This document shows, one piece after another, positions 35,872 to 47,545 of a DNA stretch of 64,000 nt. Where the stretch lies: contig OU342634.1 of NCBI GenBank assembly GCA_910589415.1, forward strand, positions 26,719,144 to 26,783,143, in the 5' to 3' direction. The notes under the pieces are model-generated. The model made no database searches and was not told the DNA's origin. It saw only the letters and a list, made by a program, of their open reading frames with translations. Position numbers and translations under genes: made by a program. Position 1 is the first letter of the stretch. Each line of letters begins with the position of its first letter. The stretch comes from Malachius bipustulatus. Lineage: Eukaryota; Arthropoda; Insecta; Coleoptera; Melyridae.

Positions 35872-36272
35872 AAATTGCGTTAATTATAATTTCAACGAAA
35901 TTTTAATAGTAGGTAGGGGGCGACACTAGAACACTCCAGTTACGTTTCCCCCCTCGGACTTCATAAGTGGCGGTCATTTTGAAAATAAGGAATGAAATTG
36001 TGTTTCTCAGTAAATCGGTTGTAGATACGTAAAAAAGTACTATTACCTACAAGAATTGTTATCAAGAAGGATATATCCAGCATCTTCTGTTTCGAACGTT
36101 TCTTGACTTATATTTCAAAAGATATAAATTGTCGGAAATGACACTTTTAGGGGGTGGAAGCTTTTTTTCTATTTTACAAGAAAACGGTTAATCGGGGATG
36201 AAAAATGGACTGAACAAAAGTTGTAGCTTTAAAGTTTCTCTAAATCTACAATATGCATGTTAAAAAAAAAAA

Positions 36273-36485
36273 TTGGAGTGCTTGGTGCGAAGACAGAGAG
36301 CGTCAAAATCGACTAGCGCCAAAATTTTTGAAAATTTGAATTTACAGGAAACTCATAATCAGGGGATTTTCGGAGCCGCTAAAAAAGTATCATGGATGAA
36401 GCAGAAGAATGTTGAGTTAGCATCATTGGCACGAACTTTAGATGATGTTCAGCAACACAATTTTCGGACATACATCAAAATTTAG
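36273..36485 (+). CDS. Unrecognised frame in the palindrome interior, weak
   Basis: A 70-codon plus frame begins at the inner edge of the left arm and runs into the unique interior with normal composition (NLQETHNQGIFGAAKK, SLARTLDDVQQHNFRTYIK). It matches no family I know. It may be a fragment of the element's own protein or captured cargo, and it lacks any obvious continuation after the TAG stop at 36485. Confidence 0.2.
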   Translation: MECLVRRQRASKSTSAKIFENLNLQETHNQGIFGAAKKVSWMKQKNVELASLARTLDDVQQHNFRTYIKI

Positions 36486-37250
36486 ACGTGGCTCGGACAC
36501 GAACATTCACCGCTGGATTGGGGTTGAACAAAAGGATACCTTGGACTTGCACTGGTAACCAATTATGCTCCCTTAGCTCCCTGGTGAATTGCTGGATTTA
36601 ATATTTTGTTCGTGCAAAAAGAACTGCCGGAACAGCCTGCGATCTAGCAGTATACTGTCTCAAAACAGGAAAATGTAAAGGGGGAAGTGAGGACAACTGT
36701 TCGTTGCAAGCAATACAGACTATGTAGCATACGGTAATGATTCAAGGAACGAAGATAATTACCTGGAACACGAAACATTCAAGACAGAGAGTACACAAGT
36801 TTTTACGCCGGTTAAAAACGAAGAAAGCGAATATAAGACCTTAGATTCTCCTCGTCCTTTGAAAAAAAAAGAGTAAATGAGTACAAAAAATAAATATGAA
36901 TAAATCATTATTTGGTGTAAATGCGATGCCGATCGACTTTTAACCTCTATATTCGTACCAAGCATGCCAATTTTTTTTTGAAAATATTCATATTGTAGAG
37001 CAGAGAAACTCAAAAGCTACAACTTTTGTCCAGTACAATTTTCACCTTCCTCCGATTGACGGTTTTGTTTTAAGATCGAAAAAACCGTTTCCACCCCCTA
37101 AAGGGTAATTTCTGAGAATTTATATCTTTTGAAACATATGAATTAAAAAAAAAAAATTCAAAATTTTTTTTTTTTTGTAATAATTGTACTTTTTTTACGT
37201 ACAACCGTTATTTACCGAGATGAATAATTTCATCCCTTAAATTCAAGATA

Positions 37251-37529
37251 AATAAATAAATAAATATCGTATGGCTGTGGTAAAGCCCAAGTCTCAGAAG
37301 TTTTCAAGTAGCCTCAAGGGCCTCTGACGTAACCTAACGACTGCTGTGAAGCAGCCGGGACCCCCTTTTTATCGTACCTCCCGGAGCACGATCAGTCACG
37401 GAACTTTTTTTTACCGCTATCAAGTTTGGTCACCCATACAAGTACTGACCAAACAAAGCCATGCTGCACTTTAGAGATCGTTGGACCGAAACGCTAACAG
37501 TTTGGCTATGTGACTGATAACACTAATAA
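37251..37529 (-). mobile_element. 5S-rRNA-derived SINE with 12-bp duplication
   Basis: Minus-strand sequence from about 37515 reads like a 5S rRNA gene: GCCAAACTGTTAGCG, then CGGTCCAACGATCTCTAA, GTGCAGCATGG and the C-box region GGTCAGTACTTGTATGGGTG (37428-37450). It is followed by an unrelated body (GGTCCCGGCTGCTTCACAGC, TACGTCAGAGGCCC) and an ATTT repeat tail (37251-37266). AAATTCAAGATA flanks both sides (37239-37250 and 37530-37541). Head, body, simple tail and target duplication make a SINE of the 5S class. It sits in the right arm of the palindrome 35872-37623, and so is younger than it. Confidence 0.8.
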
Positions 37530-37623
37530 AAATTCAAGATAGCGCGGCCAATTGGCTGGAGTATTCTAGTGGCGCCCCTACCTACAGTTAAAGTTTCGTT
37601 AAACTTCTAATTAACGCAATTTA

Positions 37624-40498
37624 AAAGGTATTTGACAGAATTATAAACTATTCGCCGAAATTTTGACATGTTGTCAGGTATAGGGTGTATCTTTAATATT
37701 CCGAAGAAATGTAAAGGCAGATTCTTTACTAAAAATAAGCAAAAAATTTCCCATTAATGTGTGTCCGGAAATTCACCGGTTTTGAGATACAGCGTGTCAA
37801 AAAAGATGACTTTACCCGTTTTTTGAACATATCCTCGGGAACCGTATGAGATACTGAATTCAGGCTTTGTACAGATCTTATTATTGGTATTAGCAACTAT
37901 TTTTTTTTCATGTGCCAGTGGCGGAGAGTGGCTGCCTGGGATTTTTTTGCCCCTAATATCTATGACACTGGACAAACTGATAATATAAAAGCGCACTTTT
38001 AACTGCCAATATTTTATACACAAATAAATCCTGGTCATAACTGCTAATGTGAACCGTTTTCGAGAAAAACGGGCATCAACGATAAAAAACTCGCTATATG
38101 GGTATTTTAAGACATGTGTCGAAAAATGGAGGGCAAGAAACTTCTATCGATCAAAAGATGTCTGAAAATGGCATGCACACGAAAAAAACTTAATTGGTAT
38201 TGAAAAAGTAGGTTATATCAATGATGTAACATAATGTACGAAAACTGAGTTCCGTATCTTAAACAGTTCCACTGATATCTTCAAAAAACTGGAAAAATAA
38301 TATTTTTATACTCAAAAACGTCTTGTATCGCATTTTCGCACATACCTAATACTTACTTAATAATAATTTTTGTGTATTTTTGACAAAAGAATTTTTCTTT
38401 AAATTTTTTTCGCAATAATCAAGATACATGCTGTATATTGGAAAATATGGTGGCCCATTGTTATTTAAAAAATTAACACTTCTTTTCTCTCCTTTATCAT
38501 TTTTTTCGTCGATAACTGCTTCTGATAATTATTGTTACATGCTGCCTTTGGAATTGCTTTTATATCAAAGAGCCTTTCAGTTATAGTACGACAGCTTTCT
38601 AAGCCTCTGTTTTTTCTGAGCGCCATTTCAGCATCACAATGAAAAATAAAATTATATTTTTGTATGCATTTTCACGAAAAAATTGACATCAAATCTGGTG
38701 AAATTATATCGTTGTAAATACAATTTAACTGCTCCCAATATGATGCCTTATAAATCAACTACTGTCTCCTAGTGGGATTTATACAGGGATGGATAATGGA
38801 TATCCCGACCAGGTGATTTAAGTTGTGCGGCTGAATTTCCAGAAGCTATATGTATCCCCATCCCCAATAAAACACTGCCGCATTTCGGAGCTTTTGATGT
38901 AGGTCGGTGGTTTTCGACGAGTGAGGAGTTTTTCGATGAGCTGCTCTGCAGGCTCCATGGAAATGAAAATATGGCCAGAGCATAATTTCACTTCGAAAAG
39001 AATTTGTGCTCATTTTTACTCCTTGACAACTCTGTTTTTTTAGGATTATAGGCTAAGTAAGTATCGGATGTTTGCGGCGCGCGCGCCTCCTCGTTGATTT
39101 TTTTCGCACTTTCGTGCGGCAGTATAACCTTGCTTTGCAATTTTTGACAGCTCGTTTGGATAATGAAACCCTTTTAAAATTATTATTTGGCAGTGAACTT
39201 ATAGATTTTTAAATTTATTATGACTACAATAATTATTAAAAGTCATTTCCAAGCACCCAGTCTCGACTGCTTTCGTATTACTTATATGTCTTAAATTATT
39301 AACTAAAATTTTTAACTTTAATTTACTATCTAAAAAAAGATTCAGGAGTAATAAATAGGTATGTAATCTCAAGCATTTAAGGTACTCGTGTACAACAAAC
39401 ACTTCCCGATTTTTGTATACTCGGAACGACCTCATGTTTGCAATAACAAATACATTAAAATGAACAGCGGGCACGCAGGACTTGCCGCATGAAAGTGTCA
39501 AATTTGCCTACTTGGTGGCGCCACAATAGTTACTTGTTTAGCCTATTTATTTGATTTCAATAATCGCATGACAATAATAATTATAACTATTCAGAACGTA
39601 GTCAGTAATCCTGAGCTAAGCAAACAAAAAAAAAAAGCACTATGGGTGTAATTTACCTTAATAATACCTTAATAACGTTAATAATAACTTTAAGACACCA
39701 GTATAGTGATATGGAGTATGGACAGATACTTATTACTATTTTCACGTTGTTGTTAATTTAAGAGTTATTAGTGGTTGGATTGAGAGAAGAATGCTATTAT
39801 TGGATTGAGAGAATCCGATGTATTGAGAGGACCTAATAGTTCTCGGCAGTTCACCGCAAATATGTAGGTACAACGGTAAATTCATTAGGGATTGCAATTT
39901 TCAACCCCAACAAAGAGAAATTTTTGAAAATAAGACGCGTTTAGCGGAGGGGACAAACACATCGAGAGCTAAAATCGCACTTTTTTCTCGTGTGTAATAT
40001 ACAATTTTTTTCTGCGAGAAGAAATATCAGTGTTAGAATGTCGAAAATCGTAGTTAGATAACTGAAAATTATGTCGGAAAAATGATTTATGTTAAACTTG
40101 GATTTTCAAACTGACTTTTATCGTAATTGACGTTGCCTGGGTAACGAAACGATTTAATTATTACATAAACGTCATATTAATGTAATTAAAATTATTGAAG
40201 ACAGTTTTGCAAAGATTCTTGTTAGTTTTCGATTAGTGAATTTAATAATATGGATAGTGATTATTATGAAAATTCCCTTAATAATTGCCATTTGGATAAT
40301 AAGGTAACTTTCCTTTACGTATATTTGATATAAATTTAATGATATCTGAGTGTTAATAGTAGCTATACCTAAGCCGCCATTTCGGGGAACTCATTTATTT
40401 CCCTGCTAATTCATTTATTTCCCCGATAAGATGCAGCTCATATAATGAGGCATTTTTCTACCTGTCAACGGGGAAAAAAGGTCAAACTTATAGCCCGT
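37624..40498. other. Unannotated stretch
   Basis: No gene supported. Minus frames at 37754-38038 and 39199-39501 have no recognised motif. A short GCGCGCGCG run lies at 39078-39087. Tandem TAATAACCTTAATAACGTTAATAATAAC words occur around 39655-39690 but form no clear array. Confidence 0.45.
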
Positions 40499-40648
40499 CG
40501 CAGAAAAAAATACTTTTTTATACGTAGGGATAACAAAAATTTGAAAATAGATACAGGGAAAACCAGAAATTTAATTTTTTTTTCAATGGATCACCCTATA
40601 TATGAATTTATTTTTCGATTCCTCGTAAAATTCTAAGCATAACTTATA

Positions 40649-40990
40649 TAACATACCGTATACCTAAATTCTATGGCTTCTGAACTATTCGCATTTGAAA
40701 CATCATCAAATATTTTTTAAGCAACTGTTGCAAATCAAGAAATCTAACAATAAATGCTCTACTGGGCCTCCATTTTTTTCAACACATTTTATAAGGGTTC
40801 TTCGCATTTTCTCCAATGAATCTGTTATGAATGCTGGGTTATTTTCATTTAAATTATTAATTTCAATCCGTAGGCATCAAATCTTTAAGATGATCGAGGT
40901 TTTCAATTTGGTAGTCATACAAACGGTTTTTTAAATAGTTTCAAATGCGAATATTTCAAAAACTATTGAATTTAGGTACACGGTATGTTA
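40649..40990. mobile_element. Nested Tc1/mariner-like short element
   Basis: Bases 40649-40990 are absent from the otherwise matching right arm, which shows the empty site (AATTTATACAGGG, 42182-42194 inverted). The insert has inverted ends ATAACATACCGTATACCTAAA and TTTAGGTACACGGTATGTTAT, pairing about 50 bp to GCGAATA. TA borders both ends. Its interior carries a minus-strand transposase C-terminal remnant, so it is an internally deleted mariner-type copy. Confidence 0.75.
40706..40919 (-). pseudogene. Mariner-type transposase C-terminal remnant
   Basis: On the minus strand YDYQIENLDHLKDLMPTD is followed, after a frame change, by LRIEINNLNENNPAFITDSL, EKMRRTLIKC, VEKNGGPVEHLLL and a stop at 40706. 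An aspartate-rich linker, a helix ending in R....KC and an NGG..EHLL close is the usual C-terminus of Tc1/mariner/IS630 transposases. Catalytic DD(D/E) residues are not included. Confidence 0.6.
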
Positions 40991-42336
40991 TACAGGTGTC
41001 CCATAATATGTGGGCAATCTCCCGGATGTGGGTAAATTTCGTAAAAATAAATGAAAAAATAGCTATAAAATTAATTCCTCAGAGACACCCCTACAAAGAT
41101 ATTAGCTGTTGAAGTTGAGGGTTGAAAATCAATTCTTTGCAATAACTTTTTTATTTCTTGACCGATTTTGATAATTTTTGGTTTTATTTTGTATTATTTT
41201 GGACTGTTTAGAATAGTGTTTCATAATCTTTGGTAGCACATACATAGACCTCGGGATGGCATAACCCCCTCATTCACTTGAAAGAAAACAATAAAAATAA
41301 TAATTTTACAGTTTTTTAAGGTTAGTTTTCTTTTTATTTGACATTTTTTACATAAAAAATGTATCCTTGTTTATTTCGATAGCGCGAACCGTTATCGAGA
41401 TAAACGTCCTTCTATTAGGTGATGCGTCGCAGGAACTTTTCAAATTTCAAGTAAATTTTAACAAGATGGCTGACCTTTGACAGTAAATTGAGCAGGTAAC
41501 AAAACAATAACTTAATTAAATACACGTCAGTGTCAAAAGATTTCATTTCATGCAGATTCAATTCTAACTGATTTTCTGCGTATTCAGCGTTTTTGTAACT
41601 CATTTTAAAATCAGTTAGAATTGAATCTGCATGAAATAAAATCTTTGACACTGGCATGTATGTAATTAAGTTATTGTTTTGTTTCCTGCTCAATTTACTG
41701 TCAAAGGTCAGCCATCTTGTTAAAATTTACTTGAAATTTGAAAAGTTCCTGCGACGCATCACCTATTAGAAGGACGTTTATCTCGAAAACGGTTCGCTCT
41801 ATCGAAATAAATAAAGATACATTTTTTATGTAAAAAATGTCAAATAAAAAGAAAATTAACCTTAAAAAACTGTAAAATTATTATTTTTATTGTTTTCTTT
41901 CAAGTGAATGAGGGGGTTATGCCATCCCGAGGTGTATGTATGTGCTACCAAAGATTATGAAACACTATTCTAAACAGTCCCAAATAATACAAAATAAAAC
42001 CAAAAATTATCAAAATCGGTCAAGAAATAAAAAAGTTATTGCAAAAAATTGATTTTCAACCCTCAACTTCAACAGCTAATATCTTTGTAGGGGTGTCTCT
42101 GAGGAATTAATTTTATAGCTATTTTTTCATTTATTTTTACGAAATATACCCAAATCCGGGAGATTGCCCACATATTATGGGACACCCTGTATAAATTATG
42201 CTTAGAATTTTACGAGGAATCGAAAAATAAATTCATATATAGGGTGATCCATTGAAAAAAAAAATAATTTTTGGTTTTGCCTGTATACTGATCTATTTTC
42301 AAATTTTTGTTATACGTATAAAAAAGTATTTTTGCG

Positions 42337-43559
42337 CACCTACATAACCCTACTTTTAATTTTTTTGGGACACATGAAATAACAAAGTTAAAGGGGGGCG
42401 ACATTATAAAGAATCACCCTGTACATGAAAAACTGACTTTAGTTTTTGACAACGAATCGCTCCTTGAAATTTTCCGCAATATTATACAATCACCCTGTAT
42501 ATTTATTAAGTATATGACATCGATTCGTATCGATAAAGTATTCTAACATTTCCAAGAAAGAATGTCTATCACTAGTTAGTAGTGGTTATGCAAAGCTTTA
42601 TACGTCAAAAGCTTATATAGTTTAGCCCCCGATCCTCCAATTCAACCGAGGGAAACGACATGTAAGGGTTGTAGGATTCAGATCGTATTATGCAATCCAA
42701 TAAAACTCTAAAAATGGTCACTTATGGACTCTTTCATATACATGAACTGACTCAGTTCCGTGACAAATCCAGTAAGCGGTTCATTTATCAGAAGATAGTT
42801 TGCTTTGAACAAGAAAATCGGTTCCCATTTTTCTTTGAATTTATTTTGATGCAGAATAAATTTGAAACGACATAAATGTTTGAAGAAGTTCTTTCAGAAT
42901 TGTTTATTTTCAAACGACCAGTTTCACAAATTAATGAGCACAAAATACGGATCTTTATACATTTTACATAGGCAAATTTCCCTGTACGATTATCCTGAAT
43001 ACTGAACGTTTCTAAATAGGGAAAATAACTATTATAGGGTTCAATTTGAATGAGTTACCATGGACACCATTTTATTTGTTGATATCGTTACAAAAAATTC
43101 CATTTTACCAGTTTACCATAGCAACTATTTATTATAATACGTCGATAAGTACTCAATATGGATTACCTATAGAAAAATTCTTTTTCGTTTCATTTTTAGA
43201 AAAATAAAATTCTCGAGAAATCAAAATGATTAAATCCGCTGGATTGATTCCTATCCTGGGTAAGTATATTACCTAAATCTCTTCTGTTCTTGATTTGGCA
43301 ACAATGTAGTCAGTGGCGCATCGATTCTGGAGTCCGTTTAACACGATGACTGTTGATGGTCAGGTTTCCGTCCCGAAAATTCACAAGTAGTCCCGCTGAG
43401 TAGCCTTTTCCTCAACTTTACGCTACCTGCCAGGAAGGCTCCAACTCCTTTTAACCCGTACATTTTATTCCCTTCCGCAGCGTAAATTGAAGTAAACTTT
43501 AGCTTCTATACTCTGTCCTAGAGGATTGGGTAAAATATGTTTTCCCAAGATCGGTAAAG
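42337..43559. other. Non-coding DNA with several CACCCTGTA ends
   Basis: Isolated end motifs occur at 42238 (TAGGGTGATCCATTG), 42413-42425 (AATCACCCTGTAC) and 42488-42500 (AATCACCCTGTAT). The first two are inverted and may delimit a 190-bp element overlapping the hairpin end. No gene is seen. Confidence 0.4.
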
Positions 43560-43639
43560 CTTATACAGGTGTGTCATTAATAATGAAAATAATTCAAGAG
43601 AAGATTCCGTGAGAAACTTTTAACATGAAAAAATATTTT

Positions 43640-45090
43640 TTTCCAGAAGTTTAAGCCTCTGAAAAATATCAGCCCTTACAAGAAACCCTTAAATGTGGGG
43701 TGAAAAAATTCAGACTTTTTTCCAACTTTTTTCTACCTAGTTGAAAAAATAGAAAGTTTGACAATCAAATCCTGCTATAAAAAAACATCATTTTTCCACC
43801 GCTCTTTCTTCTAGGGAGTGACGTATCGTGCACAACTCCTAAAAGTTATTTTTTGTTATCACACTGTTATCACAATTTGTGAACTGTATAAAGATAAATT
43901 AAATTTCACCTATTACCTTCGTGCTTGCTGCTTTTTACATGGTGATCTTTGAGCACTTTGATTATTGAGCAAGGAAAAAAAGGGGCGGGTGGGGGGTAGG
44001 AAGGAATAATGGAATGTAATTAAAGGATGTTCTAATTTGAATTCGCGAAAAATGGTTTACTTGAGAAAACAACAAAAATAATATAATTGGATGATTTATT
44101 CGCGACGACTCAACGTTGACTAACTGCTCGATGAGTGAGTGAATTAATTAATCTTCCGGTAAAATCTAATTAAATTGATAACAAATTCGTAACAACCAGT
44201 ACATCTGTTTCAAGGCGAAACAGATACAAAAACTTTATTTTTTAAAAGCCAAATTTATTGAGAATAATTTTTGTCTCTTAAAAGTTTCTCTTAAACTTCA
44301 TCTTTTCCACTAATAAAAAAAAATAAGAATTTCGACTTTAAACTTGGAATTCCAGCAGTAAAAGCGGTCGAAAAGTTGTATTTACGGAACGGTATTAAAC
44401 CCTTATTAAGACCAATTATTTAGTGCGACAGTCGCTTTTTTCATTATTTATTTTTTTAGGTCATAGTCGAAACTTTTTTCTTGGAGCAATTGAGAAGTAT
44501 GGTGTTTTAATTTATGACGTTATAAAGTGATATGAAGTTTGTAAGTCGAAATTCTTGTTATTTAAGTTCGGAATTTCGAGTTTTATACTCGGAATTCCGT
44601 GTTTATAAAGTCGGAATTCTCAGTTTAAAATCGGTATAAAAAAAAAACTGGTCTGGCCTTCGTAATATATCAATACAAAAGGTAAGTTACCTATTAATTT
44701 AGTAAGTTCTTGCGTTACTACTCCGGGATGTCGTTGCTTGATCGATTCATAGATAAAAAATTGAAGTTTTTAAGAGAAGTTATTTTATAAAACATCCTGT
44801 ATTTTTCTTTAGAGTTATAGAGTCCTTTAGGAGCCTCTGTGTCTATGGCATCAATTTGAGCTTTTTATGTATGGATTTAAAAATAAAATAAAAAATATTG
44901 AAAAAAAGTTCTTTTAAAAACTCTAAGGTAGTACCTTCCTTCCCTTGCTGGAAAGCGTACTGAAAGTGGTAGGTTTTGATTGTCAAAGTTTCTTTTTTTT
45001 CTTTCAAGTCGTTTATAAAAATAGATAAATATGATTATTTTACCCCTTTGTAAGATGCTGTAACTTCTTTAAACTTCAGAAAATAATTTT
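43640..45090. repeat. Widely spaced, diverged inverted repeat
   Basis: Segments 43640-43830 and about 44930-45090 are inverse relatives: GTTTGACAATCAAATCC pairs with GGTTTTGATTGTCAAAG, and GAAGTTTAAGCC...CTTACAAG pairs with CTTTGTAAGATGC...AACTTCAG. The interior of about 1.1 kb shows no gene. A motif ACAGGTGTGTCATTAA (43565) and AACATCCTGTATTTT (44788) resemble transposon ends. Confidence 0.45.
44535..44640 (+). repeat. Short degenerate 22-bp tandem repeat
   Basis: About five variants of a unit built on (A)AGT-CGGAATT-CNNGTTTTAT follow each other: GTCGAAATTCTTG, TTCGGAATTTCGAG, CTCGGAATTCCGTG, GTCGGAATTCTCAG. The palindromic core GGAATTCC recurs. No function is apparent. Confidence 0.65.
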
Positions 45091-45199
45091 TTTTAATAAA
45101 ACCCTCCCCCTAAAAATTCATCTAGGGATCTTCAGTTCATTTTTTTGTTCTGATTTATGAGAGTAGGTTAAAAAATGTAAGTCATATAGGTGAAGATTT

Positions 45200-46494
45200 T
45201 CAGAAAAAAAATTGAGTTTCCAGAAATCATTTTCCTTATTTTATTGTACTTTCTTCACAAGCGACACATCCATCTTTCAAAGATTCAAACCACGTGACAT
45301 GACATTAATAACTGAAAACCAATAAAAAGGATTGTCGTAAATCAAAGGAAATTGGATAACGAGCCTTCTTCTTGTAGGTACGAGGAAATATATAGGTATA
45401 AGTCGTGACTGGAAAAATAAACATTTCCTTTGAGAAATTTTATTTATCAAAAGAACATGAAAGTAAAGGTGAAAAGCACAGCAAATATTATTAATACTCG
45501 AATATTTACTTTAATATAATATTACGATCGCTTCCAGCATTATATTTTCCTCATGAACACATTTGATATTAGAGGTTTTTAATATAAGACGTACTTATGG
45601 ACTAAAAAGTATAAAATTATTTTTAGTTGCACTGGCGCATCCTAGTTGAAATCAACTTTACTCCCTTCACAACCTACTGTTATCGATTACAAGCGCATTT
45701 TCACCGCAATTAAAAATGTTTTAATTGCTATGAAATGCAATTGAAACAGCAATTTTAATTTTTAATGAAAATCAAAAATGGTATTCAAAAATGCCTCATA
45801 TGTACCGAGAGGTATATTAAAAAATATTTTTATTCAAATAATTATTTTCTGCTTTTTAGTTGTTGTATACAGGATGTTTCAAAACACGTGTCGGAAAAGT
45901 AAAGATGTGATTCCTTGGCGCGTTCTGAGAAAAAAATTCCCATTAACATGAGTACAGTTTTTAATTGAAGTTCAAGCCTAATTTACAATTAAATGGACCA
46001 TCCTGTATTTTGTATTGATTATCTATGACCAGTTCCATTAAACTGAAACGGAAAGTTGGAAGCGCTGATCCTTACCGTCAAGCTCTAATCCCACCGCCAA
46101 GGCTTTTACACCATTTCATCAGTTTTTCTTTCAGCAAGAAGTTATTAATCCTTTATTTTATTCCTGTGGCGCTGAATGTCGGAAAATGTTTTTCTTAAAG
46201 GCTCCAGATCACACGGCGAGCGTATATCAATTTCGGCATCTCTATAGATTAAGAAGAGCTAGCAAACTTCCTAATTCACTCTTTTAGCAGCGAGTTTAGA
46301 AAATATTTTCTCAGTCGACGGGGATATTTATAATCTAAGGGGATATTTTCTACAAATTTTATGTTTTTCTTATCCCTTTTTTTTTAGTTTAACTTTATTT
46401 ACATGCATTTTCAACAAGAACCGTGTAGTTGAATTTTAAATTGCGAACAAGTATTATAATAGTTGGCTGCATAAACCAAAAACTGAGTTTGTAG
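45200..46494. other. Unannotated stretch with a short TIR-like pair
   Basis: TACAGGATGTTTCAAAACAC at 45870 and the inverse-like GGACCATCCTGTATT at 45995 are 140 bp apart and could delimit a tiny element. Otherwise no structure is seen. Confidence 0.4.
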
Positions 46495-47545
46495 CAGGTC
46501 CGGTTAGCAGAATCTCAAATTATGAACAAGTTTTTATACAGTCAGGTCAGGTATTCTAGTTCTGCAGAGGACGCGATAGCTAATGGTTCAGTCTACTGCC
46601 GAAACCAGGGATTGGCGGTAGTGGTGATGCTAGGAGATGCGCGTAAGAGGGGAGTTTGCAAGCTTTATCACATCAGAATTCTTAGGAAAGCTATGTGAAA
46701 ACCCCCAACAACTGTGAGAAAAGATTTTTCGAAATTCTCGAAATTCTCTGGCATTGTAGGGATTCTCGTATTGTCTGCATAGAAGTCCGGTTGACTGAAG
46801 TAAACAAAAAATTTAATTTTTTAACAAATCTAGTTTGCTGCATAGGAAAATAATTGAGCTTTTAACAAGTCCGGTTAGTTGAATTTCAAATTTTGGACAA
46901 GTTTCTAAGAAGTCAGGTCAGGTGTTCTAGTTCTGCAGAGGAAGGGGTAAAATGGTTCAGTCTGGTGCCGAAACCAGCGATTGGCGGCGGTGATGATGTT
47001 GGGAGATACGCGTAAATGGAGAGGTTGCGAGCTTTATAGCGTCGAAATTTTGACGAAAGTATGAAAATTGCCAATGACAGGGAGGAAAGATTTTGGGGAA
47101 TTCTCGAAATTCTATGTCATTTTCGAGATCGTCAGTATTCTTTGGAAGTCCGATTGTGAAAAAATCAAGTCTGGTTTAAATAAAAAAACAGAGTTTTTAA
47201 CAAGTCCGGTTAGTATAATTTCAAATTTTGGACAAGTTTTTAAGAAGTCAGGTCAGTTCTGCAGAGGAAGGGGTAAGTAATTGTACAGTGTGGTGCCGAA
47301 ATCAGGGATTGGCGTTGGTAGTGGTGCTGGTAGATGAGCTTAAAGCGGAGTTTGTGCATGAGCTTTATCACGTTAAAATTTTGAGGAAAGCTATGTGAAA
47401 ACCCTCAACGACTGGGAGGAAAGGTTATCGGGAAAGATTCTCAGTATTCTCTGCATGAAAGTCCGGTTGACTGAAATAAGCAAAAAATGTATTTTTAACA
47501 AGTTAAATCAGATCTGAAAAATTTGTTTTTAGCAGGTCCGGTTAG
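46495..47545 (+). repeat. Minisatellite, unit 332-371 bp, three copies
   Basis: The word CA(A/G)GTCCGGTTAG begins at 46495, 46866, 47201 and 47533, giving periods of 371, 335 and 332 bp. Other words recur in register: GAACAAGTTT or GGACAAGTTT, AAGTCAGGTCAG, GTTCTGCAGAGGA, GGTGCCGAAACCAG, GATTGGCG and AGCTTTAT. The array ends partway into a fourth unit. Divergence between units is moderate. No protein product is indicated; short open frames differ between units. Confidence 0.9.

Larger units (their letters stand above)
35872..37623. mobile_element. Large palindromic element split by a SINE
   Basis: The left arm 35872-36287 and the right arm 36958-37238 plus 37542-37623 are inverted copies. 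Pairings include AATTGCGTTAATTA with its complement at 37610-37623, GTAGGTAGGGGGCG with 37571-37585, and AGCTACAACTTTTGT with the left-arm ACAAAAGTTGTAGCT. A 279-bp SINE interrupts the right arm. The 670-bp interior holds a plus frame (36273-36485: GIFGAAKKVSWMKQKNVELA) and a further stretch without motif; this may be captured host or element sequence. No known transposase is visible. Confidence 0.75.
40499..42336. mobile_element. Long hairpin element, ~585-bp arms
   Basis: The inner arms 40991-41575 and 41607-42191 are inverted copies that I judge about 96 percent identical, around a 31-bp spacer; they start ACAGGTGTCCCATAATATG and end with its complement ACACCCTGT. The outer segments 40499-40648 and 42192-42336 are also inverted copies (for example TATATATGAATTTATTTTTC near 40595). 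The left arm is interrupted at 40649-40990 by a smaller element. No transposase belongs to the arms. It is either a foldback transposon or a recent inverted duplication of one. Confidence 0.85.

Noticed and set aside
37428..37450. GGTCA...TGACC near-palindrome as a nuclear-receptor-type site
   Set aside because: It is the C-box region of the 5S-derived SINE, a simpler explanation.
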